Source: Warburgia ugandensis
Taxonomy: Eukaryota; Streptophyta; Magnoliopsida; Canellales; Canellaceae
DNA length: 64,000 bases
Direction of reading: 5' to 3'
NCBI GenBank assembly: GCA_035236585.1
Contig: CP141127.1
Span: 66,445,495 to 66,509,494, forward strand
The position numbers and the translations under genes were made by a program. The notes below the pieces were generated by a model. The model saw nothing but the letters and a program-made list of their open reading frames with translations. It had not been told where the DNA came from and searched no databases. Position 1 is the stretch's first letter. Each line of letters opens with the position of its first letter. Shown in pieces: positions 47,978 to 61,308 of this stretch.

Positions 47978-50900
47978 TTATTACCCCCTTAAAAGAATTT
48001 TGTCCTTGAAATTCCATAAATTATCATCTTCAAGGTATTTTGTCTCTTAGATAACTTCTTGGTGAATGCATTCTCCTTAGGAATCAAATCTAGGCTAACC
48101 TCAATTTATCATTTTTATTGTTCCTTTTACAAGGCCTTACTTATAAGGGCCGCTTTCACTGTGTACTCTGATGCATACTCCTATACGTGCTAGTTTAACA
48201 ATACCGGTTTTTAGCTGTAATTCATCTATCTCGAAATCCTTAGATGCCTATGCTTTTCTCATCATGTATAGGACAGTCTCCTCGTAGGATCATGCTTCTT
48301 TATTCATGTATAAATTACTCTATACTTCTTTTGAGATCATATCATCTTATTTCTCATAGTCTTTTTTGAATAGCAGGGATAGTCTCGTTTTTCCTCTTGT
48401 CTTCCATCTAGTGATCTCTTCATCATCCACGTCTCCTTTTAATGGTTGGTTGTATGTCATTAGTACGTGTCTAACAAAAAGGGTTACATTTTTTTTTTTT
48501 CTATTGTGTCTAACTTTGCTTCTGATCTTTTTTATTTGTCCCCAAGATACTTCAATAGCTAATATGGTATCATGTACCCTATAGCCAAAACCTCGATTAA
48601 CTTCGAATTTCAACTGTCTGTTGCTTTTCTACTATAACTTGGGTCCTCAACCCATATTATATTCGGAATAAAATAATTCAAGTAGCATCCTCCATTACTA
48701 ATACTATCTTATATTACGATTAGGATATCCGAACTATACATCAAGTTTCATAGATGTTGAAGTCATCAAATGCTTTTCTCCTTGAAGAGTTTATGCACAC
48801 TCATGGCAAATATTTTATGGTTAATTCATCATCATGGTCAAATGTTCTCGTCTAGAGGCCTATCTCACTATTCACATCAATTTGTCATTAGGATTTCCAA
48901 CAATGTTCCCATTTATGCAAAAAGTCTCTTATTCATAACCGAGTACCCTTACTAGGTCATGATTGAATCCTTTGTCATTATCCTCTTTGTCCTTTCTTTG
49001 CTTGATGGTTTTCTTCATAATCTTTTAGACCAAATGTTCTATACTTGATCTAGTAAGGTTAGTCCTTACGAATTTCCTTCAATTTGTTTTTCGTACTTGG
49101 TATATGCACATAACAACTAACTTTTTGTCTAAAGGCAATGTAACATCAAATCTCACCTTATATTGTGCTGGCCACCTCAACTTTTCTCCTTCCATTCCCT
49201 ATATCAATATGTTGTTCAATCTTTTATTACTGCGTTATTGTCAACCATTCAGTCTTAATTGTTAGGGGGTATCATCATCATAAGTAGTGGTTTTCTCAAT
49301 TCCTCAAATTTTATCTTTCAAGTGCCTCCTCATACTTAGCTTATAATAGCAGTTCTTGTTCGATAACTATTACATCAAGTTATGCTGAAGCTGTTCAATC
49401 ATCAAATTTGAAAAACACTTAGCTAAGCATGGAACATTTTCATAGACATATAGAAAGAGAATTTATTCGATTACCTGTTGATCTCTGTCTAGATGTATAG
49501 GTTATGAGCTCAACGGTCTCTCTAAAGCGATCAGTGCTTATCCAAGTCAGCAGCATCTTTTAGACCCACAGTGATTTATATGGTTTGTCATGGTATCTAT
49601 TCAGGTTTTGAAAAATCTGTCTCATTGGTGGAGATTGCTCCTTATTTTTGCTTCTTTCTCAGTTGTTACTGTTTTCATTGTACTTGTAGCTCCTCCATGA
49701 TGTGGCCTAATCAACTAACCTCATACCCTCAAATGACTTAGTCTAACAAGTAACTTCTTTTAGGTAAAACTCATGTCTAAATACTTATAATATCCCTTTG
49801 AGTATATAACTTCAACTACTAACATATTTGATTCATTAGGGTGGGATACCTTTATTTAGTCAACAATACACCAAAGGAAATGACTAATTGACGGCCTTAA
49901 AATACTTGCTCTTCCACTCTTCCTCAAAGACATCATATTGATCCTTGATCACACCCGAGTTGCGAAAAAACAAATGGACTAGTCGCTGTCTTGTCTTGTT
50001 TTCTTTTTCAATAGAACTTTATGTACTCATGTAGTGGCAAAGTAGGATATCACCAAATTTTCCTTTTTCTGGACTACAACCACTAGTGTTTCTTATACGT
50101 TAATGGAATAGTAAATATAGCCATCAAACTACTTGTAGAATTTAATTTCTAGTTGGTCACCATTCTACTTTGAAAATTTCTAGCAGCATAATGTCCTTAA
50201 ATTTGATACTCTACTCAAAGTCCTAAATCCCATCTGCTTTACCTCTATTATACTCTTTTACAATAAAATCACCAACTCCACTAGTATTATGCCTTCAAAT
50301 TTGATTGGTTTATCTTCCCATCGGATTCAAGATGAAAGATTTGTATGTATCTCCATAAAGTCACGATCTTCTTCTTTTGAATATTCAATATTCATTGAAT
50401 ATTGGTAGTTACATTTCTATCTCTTTCTCCCTTTTCTTCAAAATCCTCATTTTTGTCTACCTAGATCAATGTCTTTTGTTGCATATAATCGATACTACAT
50501 GTACTCCTTTACTTAATAGATATGATAAACTAAATGCTTCTCAGAAATTCTAAACTGTCTTAAGATCATTGAAATCCTCAATTGCCTGTAGCCTCAATAA
50601 AATTCATACAATGTCTTAGTAATGACATTGAAATTTTGATCATGCTATACTTTTCTTACAAGTTCATGTTAGGATCAATCTATTATCACAGATCTATCAT
50701 CCTTAATATTATCGTCAAAGTCTTTTGGTAACTCTGGCGAATACAGTTCCTTATCATATTTGTGTTCACTTCACTTTTCATAAGACTCCAATTAAGGTAT
50801 CCAAAATTGAGCTAAGTCTTTTAGGATCCATACCTTTGTGATCTAGTACGAGTCACAGATCTTCTCAAAATCTGTCTTTTACATCCCCTACCATACTCAT

Positions 50901-51296
50901 ATCATATCCCTTTTTGATAATATATTCATTTTCTGATATTCTTTATGATGGTAAGATAGCCATCTAGGTTCTTCGATTTTCTCACCTTTGGTGAGATTAA
51001 TCTATTACAGGTTAGAACTATCTACTAATGAGTTCACCAACAACTTCATTCATCATTCTCATCATAATCTAATCCATATATGAGTTTCCCTATTTGCACC
51101 ACTGCACAACAATCCTTATTGATAAGATTTAAGCCATCCAATATCTAAGTATTTGCTAGACTCATCTCCTTTTTCACCTATTTGTTTATGGTGAAATGTC
51201 TTGAGCATTATTTCTATTTCTACTACTTCTTCTTAATTTTCTTGATTGTCTATGACCCTTGGACATGCTGGACTGGCTGTGAAAGGATAAAGCCTG
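47978..51296 (-). other. Degenerate interior of element B
   Basis: Just inside the LTR, the minus strand has an 'aatttcaaggacaaaattc' segment and a purine tract 'ttttaagggggtaataa', the usual 3' end of chromovirus pol. The rest is AT-rich with only short open stretches on either strand (88 residues at most, 48347-48613), none of which I can assign. No zinc knuckle, RT box or integrase motif was found by eye. Confidence 0.65.
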
Positions 51297-51309
51297 GGCT
51301 CTGATACTA
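51297..51309 (-). other. Primer binding site of element B
   Basis: The plus strand reads ggctctgatacta, one base different from the initiator Met-tRNA site of element C, and is two bases from the LTR edge. Confidence 0.85.
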
Positions 51310-51311
51310 AC

Positions 51312-54083
51312 TATGACGACCCGGGTTTTCCCATGCATTTTTAAATGCAAGATCTAATTCCTAAGGCGAGATGCATCCCTATTTGAAAACCATTTTATGA
51401 AAACAATGCAATGCAACGAAATATTCTTTGGTTTTAAACTCATTTTGAAATCCCCGAGTGTCATTTGCTTTCACAACAACCAAAGTAGTTTTTGAAAATT
51501 TCAGAAATCATAAATGTTTTTCCCAGGTCTATCCAGTCACAGCTCATAGCCCAACTGTAAATAAATACAAATACATGTCTAAAGGATAGAGTGTTTACTT
51601 ACATGTATAATTGTCTCCTTTTGATTTACTTGCTCGTAGCACTAACATTTCCTGAGGCATCTTCTATTCGTGAGTGGAGCTATCCTGAAAAGTGATATAT
51701 TTGGGTGTCTTCTGTCACGGGTGTATCCTATCCTTAAGTGCTTACTTATGTCTGTCACTACTAGTTTTACAATGCATGCTATGTTTAAAATCATATGCTC
51801 TTTAAAACATGTGCATGTTTGAACACTCATGTTCAATATCGATATTAAAAACCATTGTCAAATTGGAATACTGACGACTTAAAGAATCGCATAATCCAAG
51901 TCGAAAGTATCATACTTATCATAAACATAATGATATGCATAAGATGCTCAACTGAATCCAACTCATGGATATATGGTATGGTCGACCAACCTCATGTCAT
52001 GCCATATGCAATGCAAGTAAATCCTCAAAACATAAGGCCTACTATGCTCACGACCTCCTCACTGTGTGGTCCCGGGTACCTGGGGATACTCGGTCATAGC
52101 CTCCACGGGGCATATGACACCTCGACCCAGTGCCGTGACACTAGTGGTAGTCCCCTGGACCACATGCAGTCGACGAATGGACATGCCTTGTTGTTGTTGT
52201 TTTTTTTTTGCGTGGTACCCTTTCCACCTAATAGTGGTAGAGGCTGGGAGGCCACCCCAGACCTCTCGGCATAGCACCAACGAGCTTACTAGCCCAAATC
52301 ATATACGATCAATGAAGCAAAAACCTCTTTTTCAAAACCTGTCCTCTTTGGGTCCCTCACAACTGCCTACCCAGCGTCTTTTGGGCACTCCAGTGTCTTT
52401 TGGTAACCCTCAAGGACATGCAATTTTTCAAAACTCAATAACCACAAATCATGCAATTTATGCAAAATTTTGCAAAACATGTCTATGCATAATGTATTTA
52501 TCATATGCATGCTGAATTCATTTATAAAATTAAGTCATGCTAAACAAGTCATATAATTTATACTTAAAAATGCATTCTCAAAACAATCATAGGCTCTTTT
52601 TAAAAGTCTAGTAGCGATAGAGCACCTACCTCGAAGTTTCCTAGAGTCGCGTCCTTCATTGCTCAACCCGACCCTGGGTCTCATTTATAAAATCCAGGAT
52701 ATGAATGGATAACAAGGAACCCTTATCAATTTCTATCTATTTAGAAATTAGATCACTAGATCTGCCTTTTAGGGTCCATGGGTCCTTGCCTAATTCAGTG
52801 TCAGGTTAGATCCTACGATATGGATCTATTATTCAATGGTTAGACTCTATAAATTATCCTATAATCCTAATTTTATAGTCTTATTAGGTTCGCGCATCAT
52901 GGTTTCCAAGACGTGTGTGTGCCCTGGTCGAACCAGGACCCATGCATGCATGTCGTGCGTGCCCAAAGGCCGTGCTAGGAATCGCGTTTGCATGCGCACA
53001 TGCATGCCCAAGCGACGCGCTATGACGTGCGTCCTGGATGGCATCGCGTAGATGAGTCTTTGGTGCAGGCACAGTGCACCTCAGCTCCCAGGCGCTTGTG
53101 TGTCCCGGTCTAGCCAGGACCCATGCCCCACGTCGTGCGCGCACCCGAAGGCCGCACTAGGGACCGTGTACGCACTGTCACACGCCTGGAACCCGTCCTA
53201 AGGACCCTATCCCAAGCACACATGAAGCATGGCATCCCTGGGACACCTTGTTTGTACAGAGCTGGATGGAACCGGCTAGGACGTTCTCCAGCTAGGAAAT
53301 CCGGCTGGGAAAAACCAGATCCGGCATGGATCTGGCTTGGGGGAAAGGAAAATGGAGAGAGGGGAAAGAGGGGCTTACCTGGGTAGCCGGGGATGCCCTC
53401 ATTCAGGTGGTGCGGCTCCCTCTTTTTCCTCTAAAAACCCCATGTCACTGGAAACCATGAGGAAGAGGAAAAAAAACCCCAATGTCGAGCAAGACCGAAG
53501 GTATAAGGGGAAAGGAGAAGAGAGGGGAATGGGGAGACAGGTAAAAGGAATGGTTGGCCTGAATGACCTGGCCATTGCCGTTCTTCACATGGAAAATTGA
53601 AGGAGGGTTTTCTGGTTTTTTCCGAAAACCGCAGCCCCAATTAGCTGAAAAACCCGATTCGAAGAGGAGAGAAATAGGGCTTTTTTATAGCCTTACTATG
53701 GCGGTGCTGCCAATGGCGGTGCCACCATTGGCGGTGGTGGAAACCTTTGGAAAGTAGGGTTTCTGGAGAAATCTAGAGGAAGAAGACAGGGGGTGCTGTT
53801 ATCAAAACGGCCCCCTGCTTTTTCATTCTTTTCTCTTTTTTAAGTACAATTTACAGTATTGCCCCTAATCTTTAAACGGCTGTAACTTCTTCATGCGAAC
53901 TCCGTTTTCAGCGTTCTTTGAGGCGTTGGATTCCATTTTTTGAGTAGAATCTAATGGTACTAAGTTTTCTTACAAATTCCTTTATTTACTATTTTAAATA
54001 AAGTAAAATATTTAACATAGTTCATTTCCAATAGAATGTCCAATTTATTTTTGTTAAATAGTGTAAATTGCTCGGGCATTACA
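51312..54083 (-). repeat. Element B LTR (5' LTR)
   Basis: Starts TATGACGACCCGGG (terminal TG mutated to TA) and ends GGGCATTACA. GC-rich block at about 52890-53290. A small 20-bp expansion 'ggcggtgcc...' lies near 53705-53735. The frames at 51855-53757 are not genes. Confidence 0.92.
53681..53689 (-). promoter_or_regulatory. TATA-like box of element B 5' LTR
   Basis: The minus strand reads TATAAAAAA, about 395 bp from the LTR start, where transcription of the element would begin. Confidence 0.5.
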
Positions 54084-54088
54084 CCACA
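54084..54088. repeat. Target site duplication CCACA, right
   Basis: Identical to 45224-45228. Confidence 0.9.
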
Positions 54089-54408
54089 CATTAGGATTAA
54101 TTAAAAAGCATCTATGTTAAAAAACTATGAAAACCTCGCATTTTTTGTTCCCAAGAACTCATTCTTGATTTTAAAACCATATTATAGAGATTTTCAACTT
54201 CCCCCCACCTGAAAAATCATCAACTCCTAGGTCTTCTACAGTCTCCTTTCCCAGGCTTGAATAGTACACTAAAAGTTTTTCCTCAACACTTTAATGGTTC
54301 TTCACCCTTCCCTACATCGTTCAACCATGTTCTCCCTATTTTCACTTTTCTCAAGCTTTCATTCAAGTTGTGAACATTAGTCAAATATTTCCATTAGGAT
54401 GATCATCC

Positions 54409-54435
54409 ATATATATATATATATATATATATATA
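54409..54435 (+). repeat. (AT)n microsatellite
   Basis: Matches the array at 5904-5926 in copy A. Confidence 0.9.
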
Positions 54436-54820
54436 GTTTTGGGTCTTCTTAAGTGGGTCTTGCATGAATTGATCAAGGTGCTCCCCTTGGTTTCAAATTT
54501 AATAAAACAAAGTTTCAACCTATTAGAAATATTTAACACAGCTGATATGATTCCTTATAAACACTCGCCAAGTCTCTCTCTTAGCCCTATCTTCTTTTCC
54601 TAACTCATCTTATTCCATTCCTAAAGTCTTGTAGCTTATTTCCAATTTAGAGTTGAGAATCTCACTTAAACACCTTGTCTCATCTCTTACTTGGCTACCA
54701 AACATCATAGCTTGGGTAGTCCTAATTGAAATGTCCACTAGACCTTCTAATTTGATTCATCATGTCTAATATTTATTAATTGATTGCATTTTATTCCCAA
54801 ATTGATATATCGTCCTAACT

Positions 54821-54839
54821 TATATATATATATATATAG
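54821..54839 (+). repeat. (TA)n microsatellite
   Basis: Matches the array at 6284-6303 in copy A. Confidence 0.9.
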
Positions 54840-56118
54840 AAATATTACATACATACATCTATATTTAACAGGTGTTAGCCCCTAAACTTTCTATAAATAT
54901 CACTAATTAGGGTTAATTGAATATTTTGTAGGTCCTAGGTACAAATGAAAAAAATGCACAAATTTGACAATTTTATCCTCAAAGAACAACTTTATCTACC
55001 AAGCTACATTGTGGAGTACACATGCCAGATCTGTATTTTATAGGTGTCAAATACATAGAGTAGGTAGAATCCTTAGGAGGATCATTGAGCCTTATCTGTA
55101 CTAAATAGGTGTTCTTATAAAAAAATAAGGTGACATAACTTCCCATCCATACATACGAGCTAGCCACTACCTTGGAAAACTTCTAAGGGAAGCTCAATTC
55201 ATATACATTGGAATTACATACATTGGCGGCCTTTTGAAACTAAACAAGCCATGATACTGGGGCTCACAAGAGTCTTCTTCCTTTCTCTTGCCTACTCAAT
55301 CAAAGGAAGGGACGACCTAAGGGGGAGCACAAAATTTTCATGAAAATATGGTAGTTCCCAATCAACTTCACAAGGAATAAATGAAGAAATAATGATGATT
55401 GGTGGAGAAAGAAAGACAATTTATGAAAATCTATAGTTGAAATTCATCTTCCTTTTGAAACATAAAGGCCAAGATTTATTCTTGTAGATAACATTCTAAG
55501 TAACCAATAGACACTTACTCAAGTAAGAATAAACCAATATAAAGATAGATTACAATGAAAGATAGATTGAAAGCCTATTGGTGGAGATTTTCTCGATGGG
55601 TTGCCCACCTATTTTCACTAAAAAACACCTACTTGCAAGGGATGGAGGCATCCACCTTGCTTGAATTTCATTGGGTGGATAAAATTATGGTGGGATGGGA
55701 GAAAAAGAAGGGAAAACCTAGAGTGGATAAGGAAATCTCAGTGGAATCTTGGCCATCTACTCTGAGGCATCTTGATCTAACAGTGGAGATTAAATAAGCC
55801 CTTAAAGAAGATCTCACTAAATAAGAACACACCAATCAAATCTCTGCCACTCAAGTAAGGGTAATGATGATCAAGGGCCATGAATGAAGCACTAGAAATT
55901 CACATACCCTAGCCACCTTGCCCTTGTTGAAAAGTCAAATCAAAATTCTAAGGAACGAAAGATCTCAATTGCTCATTTCAATCCATTAGTTCACATCCAT
56001 CTCAGATATTTTTTGATTGCTGCACAACCAAATCAAATTCCACACCTTCACCCCCCTTTTCCTATTGATTACCACTTATTTTCCTAGACTTTATCCCTTC
56101 CTTCGTATCCTATTTCCT

Positions 56119-56259
56119 AAAAAAGTGTAGCTAGGTGCATGAAGCTCTCACATATATGGGGTCTACGGAAGGGGCAGACCACAAGAGTGTTTAGTATGTA
56201 GCCTTACATTGATTTTCTTCCAAGAGGCTGTTTTCATGCCTTGAACTCATGACCTCGAG
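56119..56259 (-). mobile_element. Au-like SINE in copy B, first part
   Basis: Paralogue of 9727-9930: an A-run followed by 'gtgtagct', 'cagaccacaag', 'agccttaca', 'caagaggctg' and 'catgacctcgag'. It is interrupted after the B-box region by solo LTR D2 and resumes at 61103. Confidence 0.75.
56255..56259. repeat. Target site duplication TCGAG, left
   Basis: Identical to 61098-61102. Confidence 0.9.
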
Positions 56260-56838
56260 TGTAATAACTCCAATTTTTGTAATTGATTGAGAAAATCAAT
56301 AAAGTTTGAGTTCCATAAATTTTGGGCTAAAATATTAGGGTTATTTAGAATATACTTCTTATAAAAGTATAATCAAAGAATAAGACATGTACAATTGAAA
56401 TTAAACTTAGCAAACCCTTCAGAATGACTGTAAGCACTACAAATTCTGAATTCGGATGAAAAATCCTTAATTTTCTTCATTTCTTGCACAAAAGGGTAAA
56501 ATAGTAATTTTACCCAAAAATAAAAATCTGAGACATTAAAATTTAGAATGTACTGAGAAATACGAATCCAACGCCACTAAGTACGCTTCATTCCGAGATC
56601 ATGGGAATAAATCCTAATTTTTTTATATGTAAAGGGTAAAATGGTCTTTTTACACCATGTGGGGCCCACAAGGGACCCAAAAACGAATCCTATGGCCAGC
56701 CCATGTGAAATCATGGGTCAAACCATACCATCTGGTCTTGGGGACGTAGGTGGAGAATGGGAGAATCCAATGCTTATTTAATAATAAAAAATTAACCATC
56801 ATTAATGCATATCATCATGAAAGAAGACCAAAATGCCT

Positions 56839-56846
56839 ATAAATAA
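56839..56846 (+). promoter_or_regulatory. TATA-like box of LTR D2
   Basis: TATAAATA at the same place as 17022-17029 in D1. Confidence 0.5.
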
Positions 56847-57488
56847 CCCCAAAAATCCACCAAAAATACTCCTAAAATTCCCACAAAATTGTTTTCACTC
56901 TCCCTGAAAAATTAGACCTAGATCCCTCCCCAAAAATCCCAAGAGATCTCTCTTTTTTCAATTTCTTTTTCTTTTTAGATTGGAACAAGAGACCTAAAAT
57001 CAATTAGGCACTCTGTTCCAGATCTAATATCACTAATTTCACCCTCCAAAACTTCCCACCATACCTTAGCTACAAAACTCCAAAAAGAAATTTCAAGATC
57101 CAATGGTCCAAACAACGGCAATCGTAAGAAAGGTGGATCTTGGGCCATATCTTCATCAAAAGGGTATTTCTTTTAAATTGGACATATAACCAAGGTTTTT
57201 TCTCCAATCAGATGGGTGGAAATGCTTCTTGGACATGTTTAATATTGGTTTATGAAAATTTTATTTTACTATAATTGCATTTTAGTAATAAAAGGTAAAA
57301 ATAAAGTAAACCATAGAACGTTTAATTTAGGATGATGGAGTACTCAGATGAAAATTTTGACCATACCAATCGATCCAGAAGGGTCCAAAACCCCTAGGGT
57401 AGAAGTTTCACAAAGATCAGATAAGTTTTGGGCCCTCAATTGATAAAGGATTGATTTGGCAGTCTAGAATGGACTGTCCAATCTCCTA

Positions 57489-57765
57489 ATCAAACGGGGC
57501 CCAGGATGCATGCGTGATGCATCACAGAAAATGTCGTACGTGGAAGCGTTCCATGCACACTGCGTGTGGGACGTCGTCCTAAGCGGGACGACATCGCTTT
57601 CGTAAAAAGGGCGACTAGACGCGCCCGCCTCACGTCCCGATTACGGGCGCACGACGACGAGCGTTCCGCGTGCGTCTGGGGACGTCCCTGGAGGGAGCTT
57701 CATTATCGACTCTGCGATGGACACGCCTGACGAGCGAGAGCATTCCGCCCAGCTCGTTTCCACCT
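57489..57765. other. CpG-rich core of LTR D2
   Basis: Positional equivalent of 17688-17945, but much less similar to it than the flanking LTR sequence is. Confidence 0.7.
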
Positions 57766-60700
57766 AAAAAATCTGGCCCATCCATTCCCTGGGCCCAGAT
57801 CAAATCTAGGCCCTATGAATGACTGTGAACTTTCAGATCTAATTTTGGAGCCATCTGAACTCCAAATTAAGATCGGAAAGAAGCTATGGAAAGCTTGGAA
57901 CCTCTATTTTATGATGAAAGGATAAAATCTAGAAATTATGTAGTAAAACTTTCTGTATTAAAGAAACAAGTTTCCAATTGCCAAGATCTTCAACATCTGG
58001 GATGATCAGATCTTGGAGATAGGTTTTAATAATGATAAAATATTGGAATGAAGTTATATAAATGTTTTATTTGGACAGATCTAAGGGATATTAAGGGATT
58101 TACCCACTATGGTAGAAAAACCCTAAAAATTACAAGGGGACCCACTTGATCAATAAGATCAAGAGTGATCAGATCCTTGAGATGGATGGAATGAATGTTG
58201 ATATGATGAAATCTAAGAAAATCATGGATGGATTATAACAAAAATAGATCAATATGATCTTTGGACCTTAATAAAGAAAATCCCCTAAATATAACTAATA
58301 CCCTTAATCAAAGGAAAAGATCTAACATCTAATGGTTGGATCATAAGTGAAGGTTTTTAAAAATGTTAATATAATTAGTTTCATTTTCTATTAATTAAAA
58401 ATAGCATTTTAAATATGATTTATGCTATAAAGCATGATAGTGTAACTTTTAGACTTTAGCATGACATGTGATTAGATTGTTATCATAGGTTGTTAGATTT
58501 AATTATCCTAGGGGCATGATAGTGTGATTTTATGCAAGTGTAACTTAGGACCAAGTTAGTATGATTTCATGCCATTGTAACTTAAGATCATGCTAGTTTA
58601 AGTATAGTTTTATTCCATTAAGTTAAGTTACATTCATAAGGAGCATGTTAGTTTAAATGTTTGTTAAATTTATATTGGAACCATGCTTTAAAGTTTATGA
58701 TTTAATTGTTGTCAAATTTTATTAGTAGATCTACTTGTTATTAGATAAAGAGCATAAAACACCAAAATGTACTCTAATGAGAAAGTAGAGTTTCATGACA
58801 CAAACAAGAATGGAGTACTTTGGACTTAATTAGTAAGGGCCATAGTTAGTAGGACAATATAAGGATTATCAAATCCTTGGCCCAAACTAGGATAATAATA
58901 AACCCCATGAATGACATTGTAAATATTCATGGACTTAATTAAAATAAATTACAAAGAGTACTTAGGGTCAACATGCTTTTAGGAACCTTATGAAAGGTTG
59001 AGCTATGGTCACTCTAGTGAATGTGGAACATAGTGGTTAAGGGGGTTATCTAATAGAGCCTCGCTCTCCCCCTACCTTCTGTTGATGTTTGTGAGGTCTA
59101 AACGCCTCCTTACATGAGGATTGAAGTAACCACTTTGTGTTCACCCATTCAGCTCGTAAGCCTTAGCAAATTGGAAATAAGAGGAGCAGTCTAGACTTAG
59201 GCTTAAATAAGTTACCTTCAACCAGCAAAACATTAACTAGTTGAATAATAATAGTAAGAGCATAAAAGGTTAGTAAATTACCTAACCCTAATAAAAATTG
59301 TAAGTAAGATAAGGATGATCAAACAAGATCCATTAGATCTTGGATGATCAAGAACAATAAGAATAAGAATATTATATTGTACTTAGTATGCATGTTTATT
59401 AGTATGCTTGCTCTAGTTCATTAGATTAGATAATCCAACCCCTTGATCAATATGATTCAAGGAAGAAAACCAAGATCATCCTCCCTAGGGATGATCCAAT
59501 AACTGAACTTAGATCAAAGAAGAACGAGATGATAGAAGATTGTCAATCAATGGATCTATGAAAGACCAAGATCAAGGAGATGGACACACAAAGACTTAGA
59601 GATAGAAAAATACTTAGATATGAATGATCTAAAGATCATTCTAAACATCAGATCTAGTGATCAATAGGATTGTTCAAAATTTATATATTGACAATATGTA
59701 TGGATGGACAGATTACATACATCAGCCAAGATCATGGAAGATTTGGGAAAAGAGATCACTCCTTGAAGGTAGGAGGATTTGATGAATGCATTCACATGGG
59801 ATATACATGATTTAACTCATGACCTTATGTTGACAAGAGTAATGTTAATACTTGTATTAAATCCCTTGAAAACCTTATGATCCAACCAAACACATATAAG
59901 ATTGTTAAGGATTAGACTATAAGTGAATAGGGAACTAGAAAATATTTCAGCCCTAAGTAAACAGATAAATGGTCTGATATATATGAAATCTATTTTACAT
60001 ACAAGCTTGGAGGCCTGTGAGTTTGTTTTAATAGGCATAAGCCTAAGGGGATGCTATTGCTAGAGGGGTTATAAGGGTTTGGCCACCCGCTCCTTGAAAT
60101 TTGATGATTTGATGATACCTTACCCTATGAGAGGCTAAAATTCAGGTGGGGCAATTATGGGAAGGCCTCCACTATGAAAGTCCTATCCCCCCATATGCGC
60201 AGTGACTTAATATTTTCCACCGTGGTATCAGTGGTGAATAGGGCAATTATCAGAGTGTGCTAGTACAGATCAAACTACAGCATGGTAACCCTTTTGATTA
60301 TTTTGCACTATGATGCATATGAGAATAGGCATAGTGAAGTGCCTTATATTTTAGCATAATGAAATGCTAGGTAATTGTATATTACCAATATTTCTTAAGA
60401 AGGGAAATTCTCAGTGTAAGATTAGCGGAAATAGTAAATCCTCATAATGGAGAGAATTGATCAGCTTAGTTGGGAATGATATTTGACTACTTTCATAAAT
60501 TTAACTAGTTTACTCATGAAGAGTATGTATGTATATAGATATACATAAATTACAAAGTAAAGAGTAGAGACATGAATATGTTGAGGGATAATGAGATTAT
60601 GAAGTATTGGAATTACATTGTCAATTATTATGCTTCTTAAATCCACTACCAAGCATTGCTTGTTGAGATATTGTACTTGTTGCAATATCTCAGATACAGG

Positions 60701-61097
60701 GGAGGAGAGTTAGGAGTTGAAGACGATAAAAGACTTGAAGAGAATAATCTTCAAGGTATACCCTTGAAGACATGTATTTTTCTTTGTTGAGAGTTTTATT
60801 GTATGGTGAGCTTGAGTTTTGGATTATGTAATTTGGACAAGTATTGTAATAGATTTGGCTGTACTGTGCACCACTGGATGGATCTTGGAATTTAATAAAA
60901 GTATATTCCTTCAATGGAATTTTATTTTGTACGCAAATTGTTCTTATGTTATGTATGAAGTGGTGACTTGGGTTTTCAAAACAAGTTCTAAAGAAAAGAA
61001 CTTTTGCTGCTTTGTTTTGAGAATTTTTTTTACACTATTAAGGCCCTGCCTATCAAAATACATTACAAAACGTGTGACAAAAACCCAGGTCATCACA

Positions 61098-61102
61098 TCG
61101 AG
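61098..61102. repeat. Target site duplication TCGAG, right
   Basis: Identical to 56255-56259. Confidence 0.9.
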
Positions 61103-61135
61103 ATCATAGGATGACAAACTCTACTATATTCCCCC
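61103..61135 (-). mobile_element. Au-like SINE in copy B, second part
   Basis: Resumes with 'atcataggatgacaaactctacta', aligned with 'ggttacacgaagaaaactctacta' in copy A. The end is approximate. Confidence 0.6.
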
Positions 61136-61300
61136 ATATCCTTTCTATTTCCCCTTACCATTTCCATCCACATGCCCATGGATCCCATGTCTTCTCCTAC
61201 CTTTTAATCTATATTTCATGCCTAAATCTCCACCATGTATCCTTCCTTTCACTCATATGATCTCCACCGTCCATTTCTTAGGGCTTCCTCTCCAAAAATC

Positions 61301-61308
61301 TATAAATA
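61301..61308 (+). promoter_or_regulatory. TATA-like box, copy B
   Basis: TATAAATA, conserved with 10063-10070. Confidence 0.4.

Larger units (their letters stand above)
45229..54083 (-). mobile_element. Element B: complete but coding-poor chromovirus-like retrotransposon (8,855 bp), antisense
   Basis: LTRs of 2,749 and 2,772 bp flank a 3,334-bp interior. There is a perfect CCACA target duplication, a Met-tRNA-type primer site beside the right LTR, and a purine-rich tract beside the left LTR. The interior is shorter than the 4.4 kb of element C, and I cannot recognise RT, integrase or protease motifs in it. It is either a non-autonomous derivative or a very decayed copy. LTR identity is about 93% over the first 190 bp by eye. 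Confidence 0.88.
56260..61097 (+). mobile_element. Giant solo LTR D2 (4,838 bp) with target duplication TCGAG
   Basis: Starts TGTAATAACTCC and ends ACCCAGGTCATCACA. The flanks TCGAG are a perfect 5-bp duplication. It is collinear with D1 (16415-21151) throughout, with TATAAATA at 56839-56846. Compared with D1 it has a different insert at about 58500-58640. No coding capacity; the frames at 59817-61109 are short and no longer than chance. Confidence 0.87.

Noticed and set aside
52059..52515. Open frames of 139 and 149 residues in the second element B LTR
   Set aside because: They are LTR sequence with a homopolymer T run, are not preserved in the first LTR, and have no domain resemblance.
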